From Armatimonadota bacterium (lineage in GTDB: Bacteria; Armatimonadota; Zipacnadia; UBA1398; JAKPQA01): DNA of 61,282 nucleotides. The notes beneath the pieces were generated by a model. It did no database searches, was not told the DNA's origin, and saw only the letters and a program-made list of their open reading frames with translations. The position numbers and the translations under genes were made by a program. The first letter of the stretch is position 1; every line of letters starts with the position of its first letter. This document shows, one piece after another, positions 8,901 through 17,553 of this stretch. The stretch covers positions 1 to 61,282 of the forward strand of contig JAKPQA010000250.1 of NCBI GenBank assembly GCA_029547025.1. Reading direction: 5' to 3'.

Positions 8901-9926
8901 ATGAGATGGCGAAGGTGGTACCTCCTGGTGGCCGCCGCAGGGCTCACGGTCTGGGGGGCGGCTGCGGCCGAAGAGCCTGAAGCCGGCGTCGCGTACACCA
9001 TACGGGACGTCATCACGATCGCGAGCACCGAGCGAGCGCCCACTATCGACGGCAAGAAAGATGATCTGGCGTGGAACCGGAGCACCAGAATCCCGCTCAC
9101 GGCGCCCGGTTCTGGCGGCCAGGCACCAGCAAATGAAACCATCGCTCAGGTCATCCGTGACGACACCGCACTCTATGTGCTGTTCACGATCGACGACCGG
9201 GGAACAGGGCGGCGAGGTGCTAAGCCACCAGCAACTGCACCCATCTGGGAGCAACATAGTGTCGAGGTGGTCCTCGACCTGGGCGCTGACGCCCGGAGCT
9301 ACCACCACTTCGCCGTCAACGACGACAACCAACAGTTCGCCACAGCCTTCCTCGAGGGGGGAGGTTTCGCCAATCCGGTCCCCCAGGGCTCGTGGTCCTC
9401 GGCGACGGGTCGTTGGGCCCACGGCTGGCTGGCCGAGATCGCGATCCCGTGGTCGACCATTGGGCTGGCCCCCAAGGCTGGGATGCTGCTCGGGATGAAC
9501 TTGATCGCCAATCAGCCGGGCGGGAACGGTACCGTGAGCTACCAAGGCGACCTGTCCAATCTACGGCACCCGGCTGTCGCGGGCGTGGTCGCGTTTGGGG
9601 CCGACTGGGAACCCGACCGCCCCACCCTGAGGATTGTGAGCCTCGACACTGAGGCCGGCCGTTGTGTCGTCACCGTCGAGGCCAAGGGCCGGGCGTATCC
9701 CAGTAGCAACTTCGGCCTCCTCCACCGTCTCACGATCCCCGGACAGCCGCCAGTCGAGTCGATCACGTCCATGAACTTGCGGAATAACAAGACTTCCGAG
9801 GTAACGCTGGGACCGGTACCGATTGGCGAGGCAGGTCCTGCCTCCCTCGTTCTGGCCGCTCGGCGGGGCATGAAGATCATCCGGGTCCTGGCGGTCACGT
9901 TCCCCGTGCACCCAGTGGCCCCGTAG
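8901..9926 (+). CDS. Secreted CBM9-like carbohydrate-binding protein
   Basis: About 341 aa. The ATG at 8901 is taken because the preceding in-frame stretch is Arg-rich and the protein then starts with MRWRRWYLLVAAAGLTVWGA, a signal peptide ending in AAA. From about residue 40 it matches the family 9-like carbohydrate-binding fold found in many glycan enzymes: APTIDGKKDDLAWNRS, then ALYVLFTIDD, VEVVLDLG, YHHFAVN, and AEIAIPWSTIGLAPKAG near residue 200. The last 110 residues form a second, unrecognised beta-rich part. No catalytic domain is visible, so it probably binds sugar or presents substrate to the neighbouring hydrolases. Confidence 0.7.
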   Translation: MRWRRWYLLVAAAGLTVWGAAAAEEPEAGVAYTIRDVITIASTERAPTIDGKKDDLAWNRSTRIPLTAPGSGGQAPANETIAQVIRDDTALYVLFTIDDRGTGRRGAKPPATAPIWEQHSVEVVLDLGADARSYHHFAVNDDNQQFATAFLEGGGFANPVPQGSWSSATGRWAHGWLAEIAIPWSTIGLAPKAGMLLGMNLIANQPGGNGTVSYQGDLSNLRHPAVAGVVAFGADWEPDRPTLRIVSLDTEAGRCVVTVEAKGRAYPSSNFGLLHRLTIPGQPPVESITSMNLRNNKTSEVTLGPVPIGEAGPASLVLAARRGMKIIRVLAVTFPVHPVAP

Positions 9927-9954
9927 ACCAATATGATGACGCGCCGGCGATCCG

Positions 9955-10776
9955 ATGGGTGAGAGTCCCACCTACGCACTGCTGCTTGCCGGATCCGGCG
10001 AGCTGGACGTGCTGGCTGCCACACGAGTGCTGGCTCCGGCGTTGGGGTTGCACACCACCGAAGCGGCGCGGCTGGTGGTCTCGTCGCACGGCGTACCCGC
10101 GACGGAACTCGATGGGGTCCGGGCCCAGCGGATCTTGATGGCACTGGCGGCCCAGGGCGTACCGGCCGCGCTGGTGCCGACCTCGGAGCTGGTGGCGGTC
10201 CCGCAGCCCCATGAGTTCTGCTCGCTGAACTGGGCCGATGCCGAACACCTCGTATCGGCCAACCGCGAGGGCGAGGTTCGCCGGCTGTTGTGGGCGGACA
10301 TCGTCGCGCTGTGCGTCGCGCGTGTCGAACCACCGGTGAGCCGACACGGGAGTCTCGACCAGGTGCTTCCCACCACACCGCTAGCCCGGCTGATGACGAA
10401 GTCCATCCGCGCCTGGGCGGAGAGCGAGAGCGTCCCGAACCGCCCGGGGCTCTCGCGCGAACCCGAGACACTTCTGAGCCTGGTGTCGCGCGACGCCCAT
10501 GACCACGTCGAGCACTGGCGTGCCGCCGCCGAACGCATGTCTTATGCTTGCCTGGGGGACCGCGCCTCGCCGCACGCGGCCACGAACTTCCACGCGGTGG
10601 TGACCGCCCTCCACGCACGGCTGGGCGGGGCCGGCACCAACTTGACCGAGCGCATGATCGCGCAACCCAATCTCTTCCCGTGGCCGGTTGTGGATCACCC
10701 GTCACGGCTCGATCGCCTACTCTTCCGGCTCGTCAACCTGCCGAGGCCGGAACGGGAGAGCCGATCCGTCCGCTGA
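9955..10776 (+). CDS. Hypothetical protein with an L7/L12 C-terminal-domain-like N-terminus
   Basis: The 273-aa protein has no signal peptide. Residues 16-78 (AATRVLAPALGLHTTEAARL, then a Val-rich turn and ILMALAAQGVPAALVP) follow the helix-helix-strand pattern of the ribosomal protein L7/L12 C-terminal domain. That domain also occurs in non-ribosomal proteins as a short alpha/beta module in which paired helices precede a strand made by an aaGa-type segment. The remaining 190 residues are unrecognised, with a possible middle beta region (FCSLNWADAEHLVSA) and a helical C-terminus. The gene is 28 bases after the CBM9-like gene, so the two may be co-transcribed. The function is unknown and the fold call is inference by eye. 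Confidence 0.6.
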   Translation: MGESPTYALLLAGSGELDVLAATRVLAPALGLHTTEAARLVVSSHGVPATELDGVRAQRILMALAAQGVPAALVPTSELVAVPQPHEFCSLNWADAEHLVSANREGEVRRLLWADIVALCVARVEPPVSRHGSLDQVLPTTPLARLMTKSIRAWAESESVPNRPGLSREPETLLSLVSRDAHDHVEHWRAAAERMSYACLGDRASPHAATNFHAVVTALHARLGGAGTNLTERMIAQPNLFPWPVVDHPSRLDRLLFRLVNLPRPERESRSVR

Positions 10777-11019
10777 CACTCGACCGGGCACCCTCGGCCT
10801 CGGCTGAGCGCCACCCGGGGCGACGGCGGTACTCACCGGGTATGCGAGGACCGCCAGCTCAACCGACTGGCACTCGATCCCGAGTGGCCGACCACGACGG
10901 GTGCCCCGCAATGCGCGCAGCCGCGCATCGGGCCGGCAAAGGCGATGCGCCGGGAGTTGGGGAACACGGGGCGATGGGGGGCGGACCGCCCGCTCGTTTC
11001 GCGCCGGTGGGGAGGCGCC

Positions 11020-12675
11020 GTGAGACGACTTCTGGAGCCCTACGCCGCTGACTGGCGGAGCTTGTGCCGGTTCTATGATGTGCCACTCTCGTGCCAGCGT
11101 CTACAGCGGTTGTCGCGCTTCAACGACGCGTGGCGGCAGCGCCTCGCGGAGGTCGATTTCGCGGCTCTCGATGGCGACGGCCAGGTTGACTATCTACTGC
11201 TCCGCAATCATCTGGACCATGAGCGCTTCTTGTTGCAGCTCCAGGAGGAGCGAAGAAGTGAGGTGGCCGGGCTTCTGCCCGCTCTCGGTGAGATCACGGA
11301 TCTCGAGGAATCGCGGCGAGCCATGGCCCACCCGGCACCCGAGCTTCTGGCCCAACGGTTGAGCTCGCTGGCTGACTCGGTCGAGGCGTCGCGACGGCGG
11401 GTCGGGCAAGTCGATGCCTCGGGCCCCTCGCGCAACGAGTGCCATCGAGCTGCGCGAAGCCTCGAGCAGCTGCTCCCCGTGTTCGACTCATGGCATCGGC
11501 ACTACCACGATTTCAAGCCCGAGTACCGCTGGTGGACAGGGCAGCCCTTTGGGCGCGCACGCAAGGCGTTGCGGCGCTGCCTCAAGGACCTTCGCAGCCG
11601 CGCCCGAGGCGGTGCCGGCGAAGACTCGCCAAGATCACTGGTCGGGGATCCGATCGGCCGGCGGGCGCTTGAGGCGGCTCTGGCGCACGAGATGCTCCCC
11701 TATGGCCCCGAGGACCTGGTGAGGTTGGGCGAGCGGGAGCTCGCATGGTGCACCCGCGAGATGGAGCGGGCATCGGCCGAGCTCGGCTACGGGACGAACT
11801 GGCGCCATGCTCTGAACCATGTGAAGGAGCGTCACGTCGCGGTGGGCCAGCAGGACTTGCTCGTGGCCCGCCTGGCGCGCGAGGCTATCGACTTCGTGAC
11901 AACTCGCGACCTGGTGACCGTCGACGACCTGTGTCGGGAGACGTGGTACGTGGACATGATCGACGAGAAAGGCCAGCAGACGCTGCCCTATCAGGGCTAT
12001 GGCGGCCAGAGGCTGCTGGCGTCGTACCCCACGGCCACCATGGACCCGGCGGCGGCGCTCACCAGCTTGCGGAGCAACAACGTTCACTTCAGCCGAGCGG
12101 TCACGCACCATGAACTCATTCCTGGTCATCATCTCCAAGCATATGTGGCCGAGCGGTCAAGAGAGCACCGTGGCATCTTCGCCACCCCTTTCCTCAGCGA
12201 GGGGTGGTGTGTGTACTGGGAGATGTTGCTCTGGGACCTGGGGTACGCACGGGGACCTGAAGACCGTGTGGGCATGCTGTTCTGGCGCATGCACCGGTGC
12301 GCCCGCATCGTGGTATCGCTTCGGTTCCACCTCGGTGAGATGGAACCACCTGACATGGTCGATTACCTGATCGAGCATGTGGGACACGAGCGCGAGGCCG
12401 CTGAGGGGGAAGTTCGGCGGTACATCAGCGACGACTACCCACCGCTGTACCAGTGTGCCTACCTGATCGGGGCGCTGCAGCTCCGGGCTCTCCGGCGCGA
12501 GTGTGTCGACTCCGGGCGTATGTCGGACCGCGTCTTCCATGACGCCGTGCTCCGCGAGAACGCCATCCCCATCGAGCTGATCCGGTCGCGGTTGTTGGCA
12601 CTCCCCCTGACCCGGGACTTCCGCCCGAGCTGGCGATTCGAGGCAAGCGCATTCGAGGGCCACGATGGGACCTAG
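11020..12675 (+). CDS. DUF885 family metallopeptidase-like protein
   Basis: The GTG at 11020 is chosen because GGGGAGG lies five bases upstream. An in-frame ATG at 10945 would add 25 residues but has a weaker site. The product is about 551 aa. Near residue 363 it has the DUF885 signature HHELIPGHHLQ, related to the HEGxPGHxxQ zinc site, followed about 20 residues later by LSEGWCVYWEMLLWDLG, which supplies the downstream Glu. Family members are predicted gluzincin-like peptidases, often lipoproteins. This one shows no signal peptide, so it is probably cytoplasmic. The N-terminal half is helical. The sigma-factor gene starts 94 bases after the stop. Confidence 0.82.
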   Translation: MRRLLEPYAADWRSLCRFYDVPLSCQRLQRLSRFNDAWRQRLAEVDFAALDGDGQVDYLLLRNHLDHERFLLQLQEERRSEVAGLLPALGEITDLEESRRAMAHPAPELLAQRLSSLADSVEASRRRVGQVDASGPSRNECHRAARSLEQLLPVFDSWHRHYHDFKPEYRWWTGQPFGRARKALRRCLKDLRSRARGGAGEDSPRSLVGDPIGRRALEAALAHEMLPYGPEDLVRLGERELAWCTREMERASAELGYGTNWRHALNHVKERHVAVGQQDLLVARLAREAIDFVTTRDLVTVDDLCRETWYVDMIDEKGQQTLPYQGYGGQRLLASYPTATMDPAAALTSLRSNNVHFSRAVTHHELIPGHHLQAYVAERSREHRGIFATPFLSEGWCVYWEMLLWDLGYARGPEDRVGMLFWRMHRCARIVVSLRFHLGEMEPPDMVDYLIEHVGHEREAAEGEVRRYISDDYPPLYQCAYLIGALQLRALRRECVDSGRMSDRVFHDAVLRENAIPIELIRSRLLALPLTRDFRPSWRFEASAFEGHDGT

Positions 12676-12769
12676 GCGCCCGCCAACAGACCTGCCTGCT
12701 CGATCTCGTCAAGAAGCGGCCGAGTCCAGCGAAATGGATTATGGCAGGGAGCATTCAGGGGGGCAGTGG

Positions 12770-13342
12770 ATGGGGCGCTCCGATGCCGACCTGCTAAGGG
12801 CGGTTGGGGCTGGCGACGTGAGTGCCTTCTCCGCCTTCGTTGATCGGCACAAAGACCGGGTCTTCAGCTTTGCCGTCGAAGTGATCGGGAACCGAGCGGA
12901 TGCCGAGGATGCGTCGCAGGAGACGTTTGTCGAAGCCTACCGGTTCGCCCGGCGGTTCCAGGGCGAGGGCTCGGCGGTGGCGTGGCTCCTGGGCATCGCC
13001 TGGCATCGGTGCCTGACCTGGAAGTACCGCTGGCGACGGCATGCCGTCTCGCTGGATGACTTGCCGTCGCCCGAGGGCGTGGTCGGTAATGGCACCGACC
13101 GGCGAGTCGACGATGAGGCTGAGGCGACAGCGGTGCGGCTCGACGTGAGGCGGGCGCTGGCAAAGCTACCGCCGAAGTACCGGGTGCCCGCGCTGTTGCG
13201 GTATCAGCAGGGGTTGAGTCATGAGGAGATCGGTGCGGCTCTGGGTATCAGCCCGGCGACGGCGGCCCAGCGGGTCCACCGAGCCAAGGTCATTCTGCGC
13301 ACGGCACTGCACCATTTGGACCCACGCGCAGGGGGAGGGTGA
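12770..13342 (+). CDS. RNA polymerase ECF-type sigma-70 factor
   Basis: The 190-aa product shows region 2 (LRAVGAGDVSAFSAFVDRHK, then DAEDASQETFVEAYRFARRF) and region 4 with a helix-turn-helix (LSHEEIGAALGISPATAAQR). No region 1.1 or 3 is visible, so it is an ECF (group 4) factor. The ATG at 12770 has AGGGGGG six bases upstream. Earlier in-frame ATGs at 12665 and 12734 are possible, the first overlapping the DUF885 stop. The gene runs directly into an anti-sigma gene, so the pair is translationally coupled. This arrangement usually means that the sigma factor is held inactive until a cell-surface signal arrives. Confidence 0.9.
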   Translation: MGRSDADLLRAVGAGDVSAFSAFVDRHKDRVFSFAVEVIGNRADAEDASQETFVEAYRFARRFQGEGSAVAWLLGIAWHRCLTWKYRWRRHAVSLDDLPSPEGVVGNGTDRRVDDEAEATAVRLDVRRALAKLPPKYRVPALLRYQQGLSHEEIGAALGISPATAAQRVHRAKVILRTALHHLDPRAGGG

Positions 13343-13347
13343 TCGGC

Positions 13348-14202
13348 ATGGACTGCCGTGAGGCACGGCGGTACCTCGGGAGGCCATCTGGACCCGAGCC
13401 GGGCACTGCGCACTGGGCCCGGGCTGAACAGCATGCCGCCGCGTGCCCGGTGTGCCGGGCTTATGTGGAGTCGCTTCAGCGAATCGATGAGATCCTCTCG
13501 GCCTCGCTATGCCCACACTTGGCACCGGCTGATTTCACGGCACGGGTTGTTGAGGCAGTAGCGCGACCACACCAGCCGCGAACGGCGCCAGTGGGCCTCC
13601 GTCCGGCTCTGGCGTGGGCGCTGGCGGCGAGCGCCATTGCGCTTCTGGCTGCCACGGCGACTCAGTGGCGATCAGCCATGGCGCCGTCGGCTGTCGCCAC
13701 GGTTGTGGCCGCCCAGGGCGTCGGGCAGGTGCTGCGGGCGTCGGGGGCTGAGGCCGCGGTCCCGGGCGCACGGATCGAGGTCGGTGACACCATCGCAACG
13801 CAGCCGGGAGGATCGGTGTGCCTGTGCTTCCCCGACCGATCGTGCGTCACGGTGCAGGGCGGTACCATGGTCCGCATCGTTGAGCTTCCCCCGACCCGGT
13901 CTCCGGCCCGGCTGGACTTGGAGCGCGGCCTCATTACCGGCCGTGTTCAGCACGGCCGGGAGATGCTGGTACGGACGCCCTGCGCGACGGCTTCGGCCGA
14001 AGGCACGCGCTTCTGCCTCAACGCGACGGATGAGCAGTCGTGTCTCACCGTCCGAGAGGGCCGGGTGGGACTGGCCAATGACCACGGCCAGGTGCATGCG
14101 ACGGCCATGCAGCACGCCAGCGCGACGCGAACGGCGGCGCCTGAGGCGCCTGTCAGTGCGCCGATCCCCGACTCGGGCGGTCACTGCTCGCGGTCCTTCT
14201 AG
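13348..14202 (+). CDS. Membrane anti-sigma factor with zinc finger and FecR domain
   Basis: About 284 aa. The start is either the GTG at 13339, which overlaps the sigma stop as GTGA, or the ATG at 13348, nine bases after a GGGGGAGGG site. I use 13348. The N-terminus carries a zinc-binding anti-sigma motif, H-x3-C-x2-C (HAAACPVC), with an upstream Cys in MDCREARR. One transmembrane helix follows (LAWALAASAIALLAA). Outside the membrane there is a FecR-like domain (AQGVGQVLRASG, VGDTIATQPGGSVCLCFPD, then a TPCATASAEGTRF strand pair). The inferred role is to bind the preceding sigma factor in the cytoplasm and sense an outside signal. A hairpin terminator follows at 14225. Confidence 0.85.
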   Translation: MDCREARRYLGRPSGPEPGTAHWARAEQHAAACPVCRAYVESLQRIDEILSASLCPHLAPADFTARVVEAVARPHQPRTAPVGLRPALAWALAASAIALLAATATQWRSAMAPSAVATVVAAQGVGQVLRASGAEAAVPGARIEVGDTIATQPGGSVCLCFPDRSCVTVQGGTMVRIVELPPTRSPARLDLERGLITGRVQHGREMLVRTPCATASAEGTRFCLNATDEQSCLTVREGRVGLANDHGQVHATAMQHASATRTAAPEAPVSAPIPDSGGHCSRSF

Positions 14203-14224
14203 CCTCCGGCCTCGCCGAGAGCTC

Positions 14225-14254
14225 GTCAGCGCCCGAGCCAATCCGGGCGCTGAC
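14225..14254 (+). terminator. Rho-independent-type terminator after the sigma/anti-sigma pair
   Basis: A perfect 11-bp stem, GTCAGCGCCCG/CGGGCGCTGAC, with an 8-nt loop is followed by TTCGTTT. It lies 22 bases after the anti-sigma stop codon and fits the end of the sigma/anti-sigma transcript. Confidence 0.8.
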
Positions 14255-14438
14255 TTCGTTTCTGGCTGTCCCCCGACCCGGTGGCGCCGCTAAGGCCAGG
14301 GGCCCGCTCTGCCGATGAGGTAGACAAGAAAGCCCCGCGAGGCCGGGCAGTCGCGTCCGCCTGAGCATGACGTGGTGAACCGGACCACGGCCCAAGCAGT
14401 AGGGTAACGGGGCTGGTAGCTGCGCCCATCGAGTAGTT

Positions 14439-14669
14439 GTGGGTCCCGCCAGTCAGGGAAGTCGATGCCCAGTGGCCATACCCAAGCAGTGCTGCACATG
14501 CCTGAGAGTCTGGGAGCCCGGCAGTGGTACGTCGGGCGCGTGGCTCCCCGCGCGGACGAAGCTCCGCGACGCGACACATACCTACTGCCCCTCGTGCATG
14601 GACCAGCTCCGCCGGTCCTTCGGCGCCTTTCACGCGGCCTTGGGCAAGGCGGCCAAGCCCGTCCCCTAA
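14439..14669 (+). CDS. Small zinc-ribbon protein with CxxC and HxxCPxC motifs
   Basis: The 76-aa frame starts with GTG at 14439. A second GTG at 14472, closer to a CAGGGAAG site, would give 65 aa. It contains C-x2-C (CCTC, about residue 18) and a later THTYCPSCMDQLRRSF. This is the spacing of the short CxxC...SHGxCPxC zinc ribbon found next to or fused with signalling proteins, usually with a Trp or Tyr between the two Cys pairs as here (VWEPG and AWLPA). Its stop shares the bases CTAA with the stop of the convergent metallophosphoesterase gene, the same close packing seen at 38400. It is likely a real small gene of unknown function. Confidence 0.6.
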   Translation: MGPASQGSRCPVAIPKQCCTCLRVWEPGSGTSGAWLPARTKLRDATHTYCPSCMDQLRRSFGAFHAALGKAAKPVP

Positions 14670-15469
14670 GCCGGACGCCGGACGAAGCGATAGCGAGTCA
14701 CCTCGGGCCGGCACCATAGCCGGATAGGGATCTTGCTCGTGCCTGTCCCCCGGCAGACGTAGGCCCAGGTGGTGCCGAACCGGTGGACTCCGCGCGCCAG
14801 CCGTGGGCTGCTGGGCTGCTTGGCCCCTGACACGAGTGGCCCGATCCATGGCAGGCACATCTGCCCACCGTGCGAGTGGCCACAGACGACAAAATCCACT
14901 GCCTCCGCGGCCGCTGCCTTGCGAATGTCGACGCTGTGGGCAAGCAGAAGGCGGAAATGGTCGCCCCGGGTCTGGGCCAACGCCCGGGCCAGGTCATGCC
15001 GATCGCGGGACGGATCGTCTACACCCGCGACCCAGATCTGGTCACCGTCCCTCTCGATGCAGCGGGCCTCATTGACCAACACCTGGGCACCCGTGGCGCG
15101 CATGACTTCGATGAGCGTGGCATCCCTCTCGAGTGCCCTGTTGTCGTTGTTACCCAGGACCACGTAGACGCCCAACTCCGCGCGGGCGGCTGACAGGAGG
15201 GCGCCGACCTCCTGTGTGGCGGTAGACTTCTCGAACAGGTCGCCCGTGAACAGCCACAAGTCGGGGCACTGGCTCGCCACATACTCACACAGCGCCCCGG
15301 CCTTGGGGTGGCCGGGGCGTAGGTGCGTGTCCGTCACCTGGGCCGCGGTCAGTCCGTCAAAGCCCGCCGGGAGCCTGGGCGAAGCGAACTCGACTTCGGT
15401 CTCATCGGCCCATCCGCACATCACCGGGCGAACGGCCACAACACGTGCGGAGGGCAGCCCTCCCCTCAT
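14666..15469 (-). CDS. Calcineurin-like metallophosphoesterase
   Basis: A 267-aa protein starting at the ATG at 15469, seven bases after the isomerase stop. The frame is open further upstream but reads as Arg/Ser-rich nonsense. The metal site is complete: VTDTHLRPG (Asp-x-His), TGDLFEK, LGNNDNRAL (Gly-Asn-Asn-Asp), a His in LLLAHS, and GHSHGGQMCLP. The fold and length match YaeI/YkoE-type phosphoesterases that act on phospholipid or pyrophosphate substrates. The C-terminus ends in basic residues. It is the last gene of the minus-strand cluster that begins at 23333, so it may act on a phosphorylated sugar product, though that is only inference. Confidence 0.85.
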   Translation of the reverse strand: MRGGLPSARVVAVRPVMCGWADETEVEFASPRLPAGFDGLTAAQVTDTHLRPGHPKAGALCEYVASQCPDLWLFTGDLFEKSTATQEVGALLSAARAELGVYVVLGNNDNRALERDATLIEVMRATGAQVLVNEARCIERDGDQIWVAGVDDPSRDRHDLARALAQTRGDHFRLLLAHSVDIRKAAAAEAVDFVVCGHSHGGQMCLPWIGPLVSGAKQPSSPRLARGVHRFGTTWAYVCRGTGTSKIPIRLWCRPEVTRYRFVRRPA

Positions 15470-15476
15470 GAGGCCG

Positions 15477-16319
15477 TCAGCCCGCGACCTTCGACAGCAC
15501 GCTGCGTACGGCCGCCGACGCCTTCCGGGCCGCCTCATCCGCCGGGAGCTTGCTGAGGTCCTTGCTGAAGGTCTCGACCGAGACGGGTCCGTGGTAGCCG
15601 ATGCTCTTGAGCGCCGCCAGGAACGCGGTGAGGTCGATGATGCCCTCGCCGGGCAGGAGCCGCTCAAAGTCCATCTGCTCTGCCACGGGCCGGTCGGGTG
15701 CATCGTTGATGTGCACATGGACGATCTTCTCCGCCGGAAGGGCGGCAATTTCGGCCGCCGTGGCCTCCGAGCAGAACCAGTGAAAGCTGTCGAGCAGTAG
15801 CCCGCAGTGATCGCCGCCGAGCTCCTCGGCCATCTTCAGCGCCTCGGCCATGGTGTACATGAAGTCGTGCGGGCCGGTGCGCGCCGTCTTGGGGCCGACG
15901 AACTCGATGCCGAAGTGAACGTCCTCAGCGCGTAGGATATCCACGATGGGGCGCAGGCGACCGACCACGAAGGCCCAGCGCTGGTCGTAGGGCACGTCCG
16001 AACTCGGCGCGATCCAGGTGCAGGTACGGAGGCACCCACACTCGGCGGCCATGCGGGCCAGGTCGGGCAGGCGCTCTAGGCCGGCGCGGAAGGTGGCCTC
16101 ATCCTGGCGCCATTCGACGGGCAGCCCCCAGGCGCCGAGCTGAACGCCCGACGAGGCGAGGAAGTCCTTGGTTCCGGCCAGCGATCGTTCCTGGACGAGC
16201 TGGACCAGGGACTCGACACTGAACTCGACGGCGCCGAAGCCCGTTCGAGCGGCCAACTGGACGAACTCGGGGAAGGGCAGGCCTCCGCCGGCCGTTGCCC
16301 CGTTCAGGCACGGAATCAT
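15477..16319 (-). CDS. Sugar phosphate isomerase/epimerase (AP endonuclease 2-type TIM barrel)
   Basis: The product is 280 aa. The ATG at 16319 fits a GAGGG site ten bases upstream, while a GTG three codons earlier sits on top of that site. The sequence follows the xylose-isomerase-like TIM barrel: FGAVEFSVES, a Glu in HFGIEFVG, Asp/His in LLLDSFHWF, His/Asp in HVHINDAPD, and a C-terminal Glu in GPVSVETFS. These are the expected metal ligands. Enzymes of this family isomerise or epimerise sugars such as tagatose, psicose or inosose. The gene lies 45 bases downstream of the binding-protein gene, consistent with an operon for uptake and conversion of one sugar. Confidence 0.85.
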   Translation of the reverse strand: MIPCLNGATAGGGLPFPEFVQLAARTGFGAVEFSVESLVQLVQERSLAGTKDFLASSGVQLGAWGLPVEWRQDEATFRAGLERLPDLARMAAECGCLRTCTWIAPSSDVPYDQRWAFVVGRLRPIVDILRAEDVHFGIEFVGPKTARTGPHDFMYTMAEALKMAEELGGDHCGLLLDSFHWFCSEATAAEIAALPAEKIVHVHINDAPDRPVAEQMDFERLLPGEGIIDLTAFLAALKSIGYHGPVSVETFSKDLSKLPADEAARKASAAVRSVLSKVAG

Positions 16320-16364
16320 CTGCAGCACTCCCTCTTGGTCAGCGCCGTGCGGTGCAACCGCCCG

Positions 16365-17411
16365 CTACTCCGTCGGCGGGTTGAGCACTTTCTGGATCTC
16401 CGGCGAGTCTACGTTGTCGCGCGTGACCACGACTGCATCGGTCGGTATGCGCGCGGCGGGCTTCTGACCGGCCATGGCTTTGATGGCGCACTCGACGCCC
16501 TGGTAGCCCATCTTGAACGGGTCTTGCACCACCAGGGCCTCGATAATGCCGTCGCGCAGTGCCTTGACCTCGGGCTCACTGCCGTCGAAGGCGACGAGTC
16601 TCACCTTGTCCTTCAGGCCCCGCTCCCGGATGACCTGAGCAGCGCCGACGCCCGCGGGCTCGTTGGCCGCGAAGATGCCCACGATATCCGGCGTGGCGTT
16701 AAGCATGTTCTCGGTGACCTTGACGGCTTCAGTGGGGTCGCTCTTGGAGTAGAGAACTGCCTCGAGCTTGATGTTGGTGTACTTCTTGATGCCCTCTTTG
16801 AAACCATTCTCACGGTCCTGCGAGCTCTGGGCGGAGGGGTCGAAGGGGATCAGGCCGACCTTGCCCTTCTCGCCGATGGCCTTCGCCAGCAGCTCGGCTG
16901 CCTGCTTTGCCGCGGCCACGTTGTCGGTGGCGACGAAGGAAACGGGGATCGTGGCATCCTCGATGCCAGAGTCGATGGTGACGATGGTGATGCCGGCCTC
17001 CTTGGCCTTCTTCAGCTCAGGAACGAGGGCGCTGGCATCGCACGCCGCCATGACGATCGCGTCGACCTTCTGGGTCACGAAGTTGCGGATGATCTCGATC
17101 TGGCGATCGACCTGGGTCTCGGTCTCGGGGCCCTTCCAAAGGATCTCACAGCCGAACTCATTGCCGGCGGCCTTGGCCCCGGCCTCCACGGCCTTCCAGA
17201 AGCTGTGCGCGGTGCCCTTGGGGACCACCGCGATCCTCTTGCCGGCACCGGCCGCCTTGGTCTTCTCCACATCTCCCTTGACCTGGGCTCCACCGGGAAG
17301 AGGCGGTGGCCCCTCAGGCTGTTGCTCGGACTTGCAGGCCGACAGGCCGATGCCCAGGGCGAAAGAGGCCACGAGCACCACGGCGGCCGAGGCAAACGGA
17401 TGGGTTCTCAC
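16365..17411 (-). CDS. Sugar ABC transporter substrate-binding lipoprotein (RbsB-type)
   Basis: The 348-aa protein starts with GTG at 17411, with GAGGAGG seven bases upstream. It has a lipoprotein signal with lipobox GLSAC, then a Gln/Pro-rich linker. The mature part is a type 1 periplasmic binding fold: RIAVVPKGTAHSFWKAVEAG, then AIVMAACDASALVP, and the hinge pair near GLIPFDP and VRLVAFDGSE. This resembles ribose, allose and galactofuranose binding proteins. The lipobox means it is anchored to a membrane rather than free. It is encoded after the permease and ATPase with a 142-base gap, which could contain an extra promoter or a stem that sets its higher expression. The substrate is unknown. 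Confidence 0.9.
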   Translation of the reverse strand: MRTHPFASAAVVLVASFALGIGLSACKSEQQPEGPPPLPGGAQVKGDVEKTKAAGAGKRIAVVPKGTAHSFWKAVEAGAKAAGNEFGCEILWKGPETETQVDRQIEIIRNFVTQKVDAIVMAACDASALVPELKKAKEAGITIVTIDSGIEDATIPVSFVATDNVAAAKQAAELLAKAIGEKGKVGLIPFDPSAQSSQDRENGFKEGIKKYTNIKLEAVLYSKSDPTEAVKVTENMLNATPDIVGIFAANEPAGVGAAQVIRERGLKDKVRLVAFDGSEPEVKALRDGIIEALVVQDPFKMGYQGVECAIKAMAGQKPAARIPTDAVVVTRDNVDSPEIQKVLNPPTE

Positions 17412-17553
17412 AGAGCATCCTCCTCACCGCACCGTTGGGCCCACGGGAAGCTCGCGTGGAATGGCAAACGGGCGCGGCCGCCTCATGATACTCAGGGGGC
17501 GCATCGGCCGCCAAGGAGGGGACGGTGTTCGGGCGTAGCCCGGCCCTGTGCAC

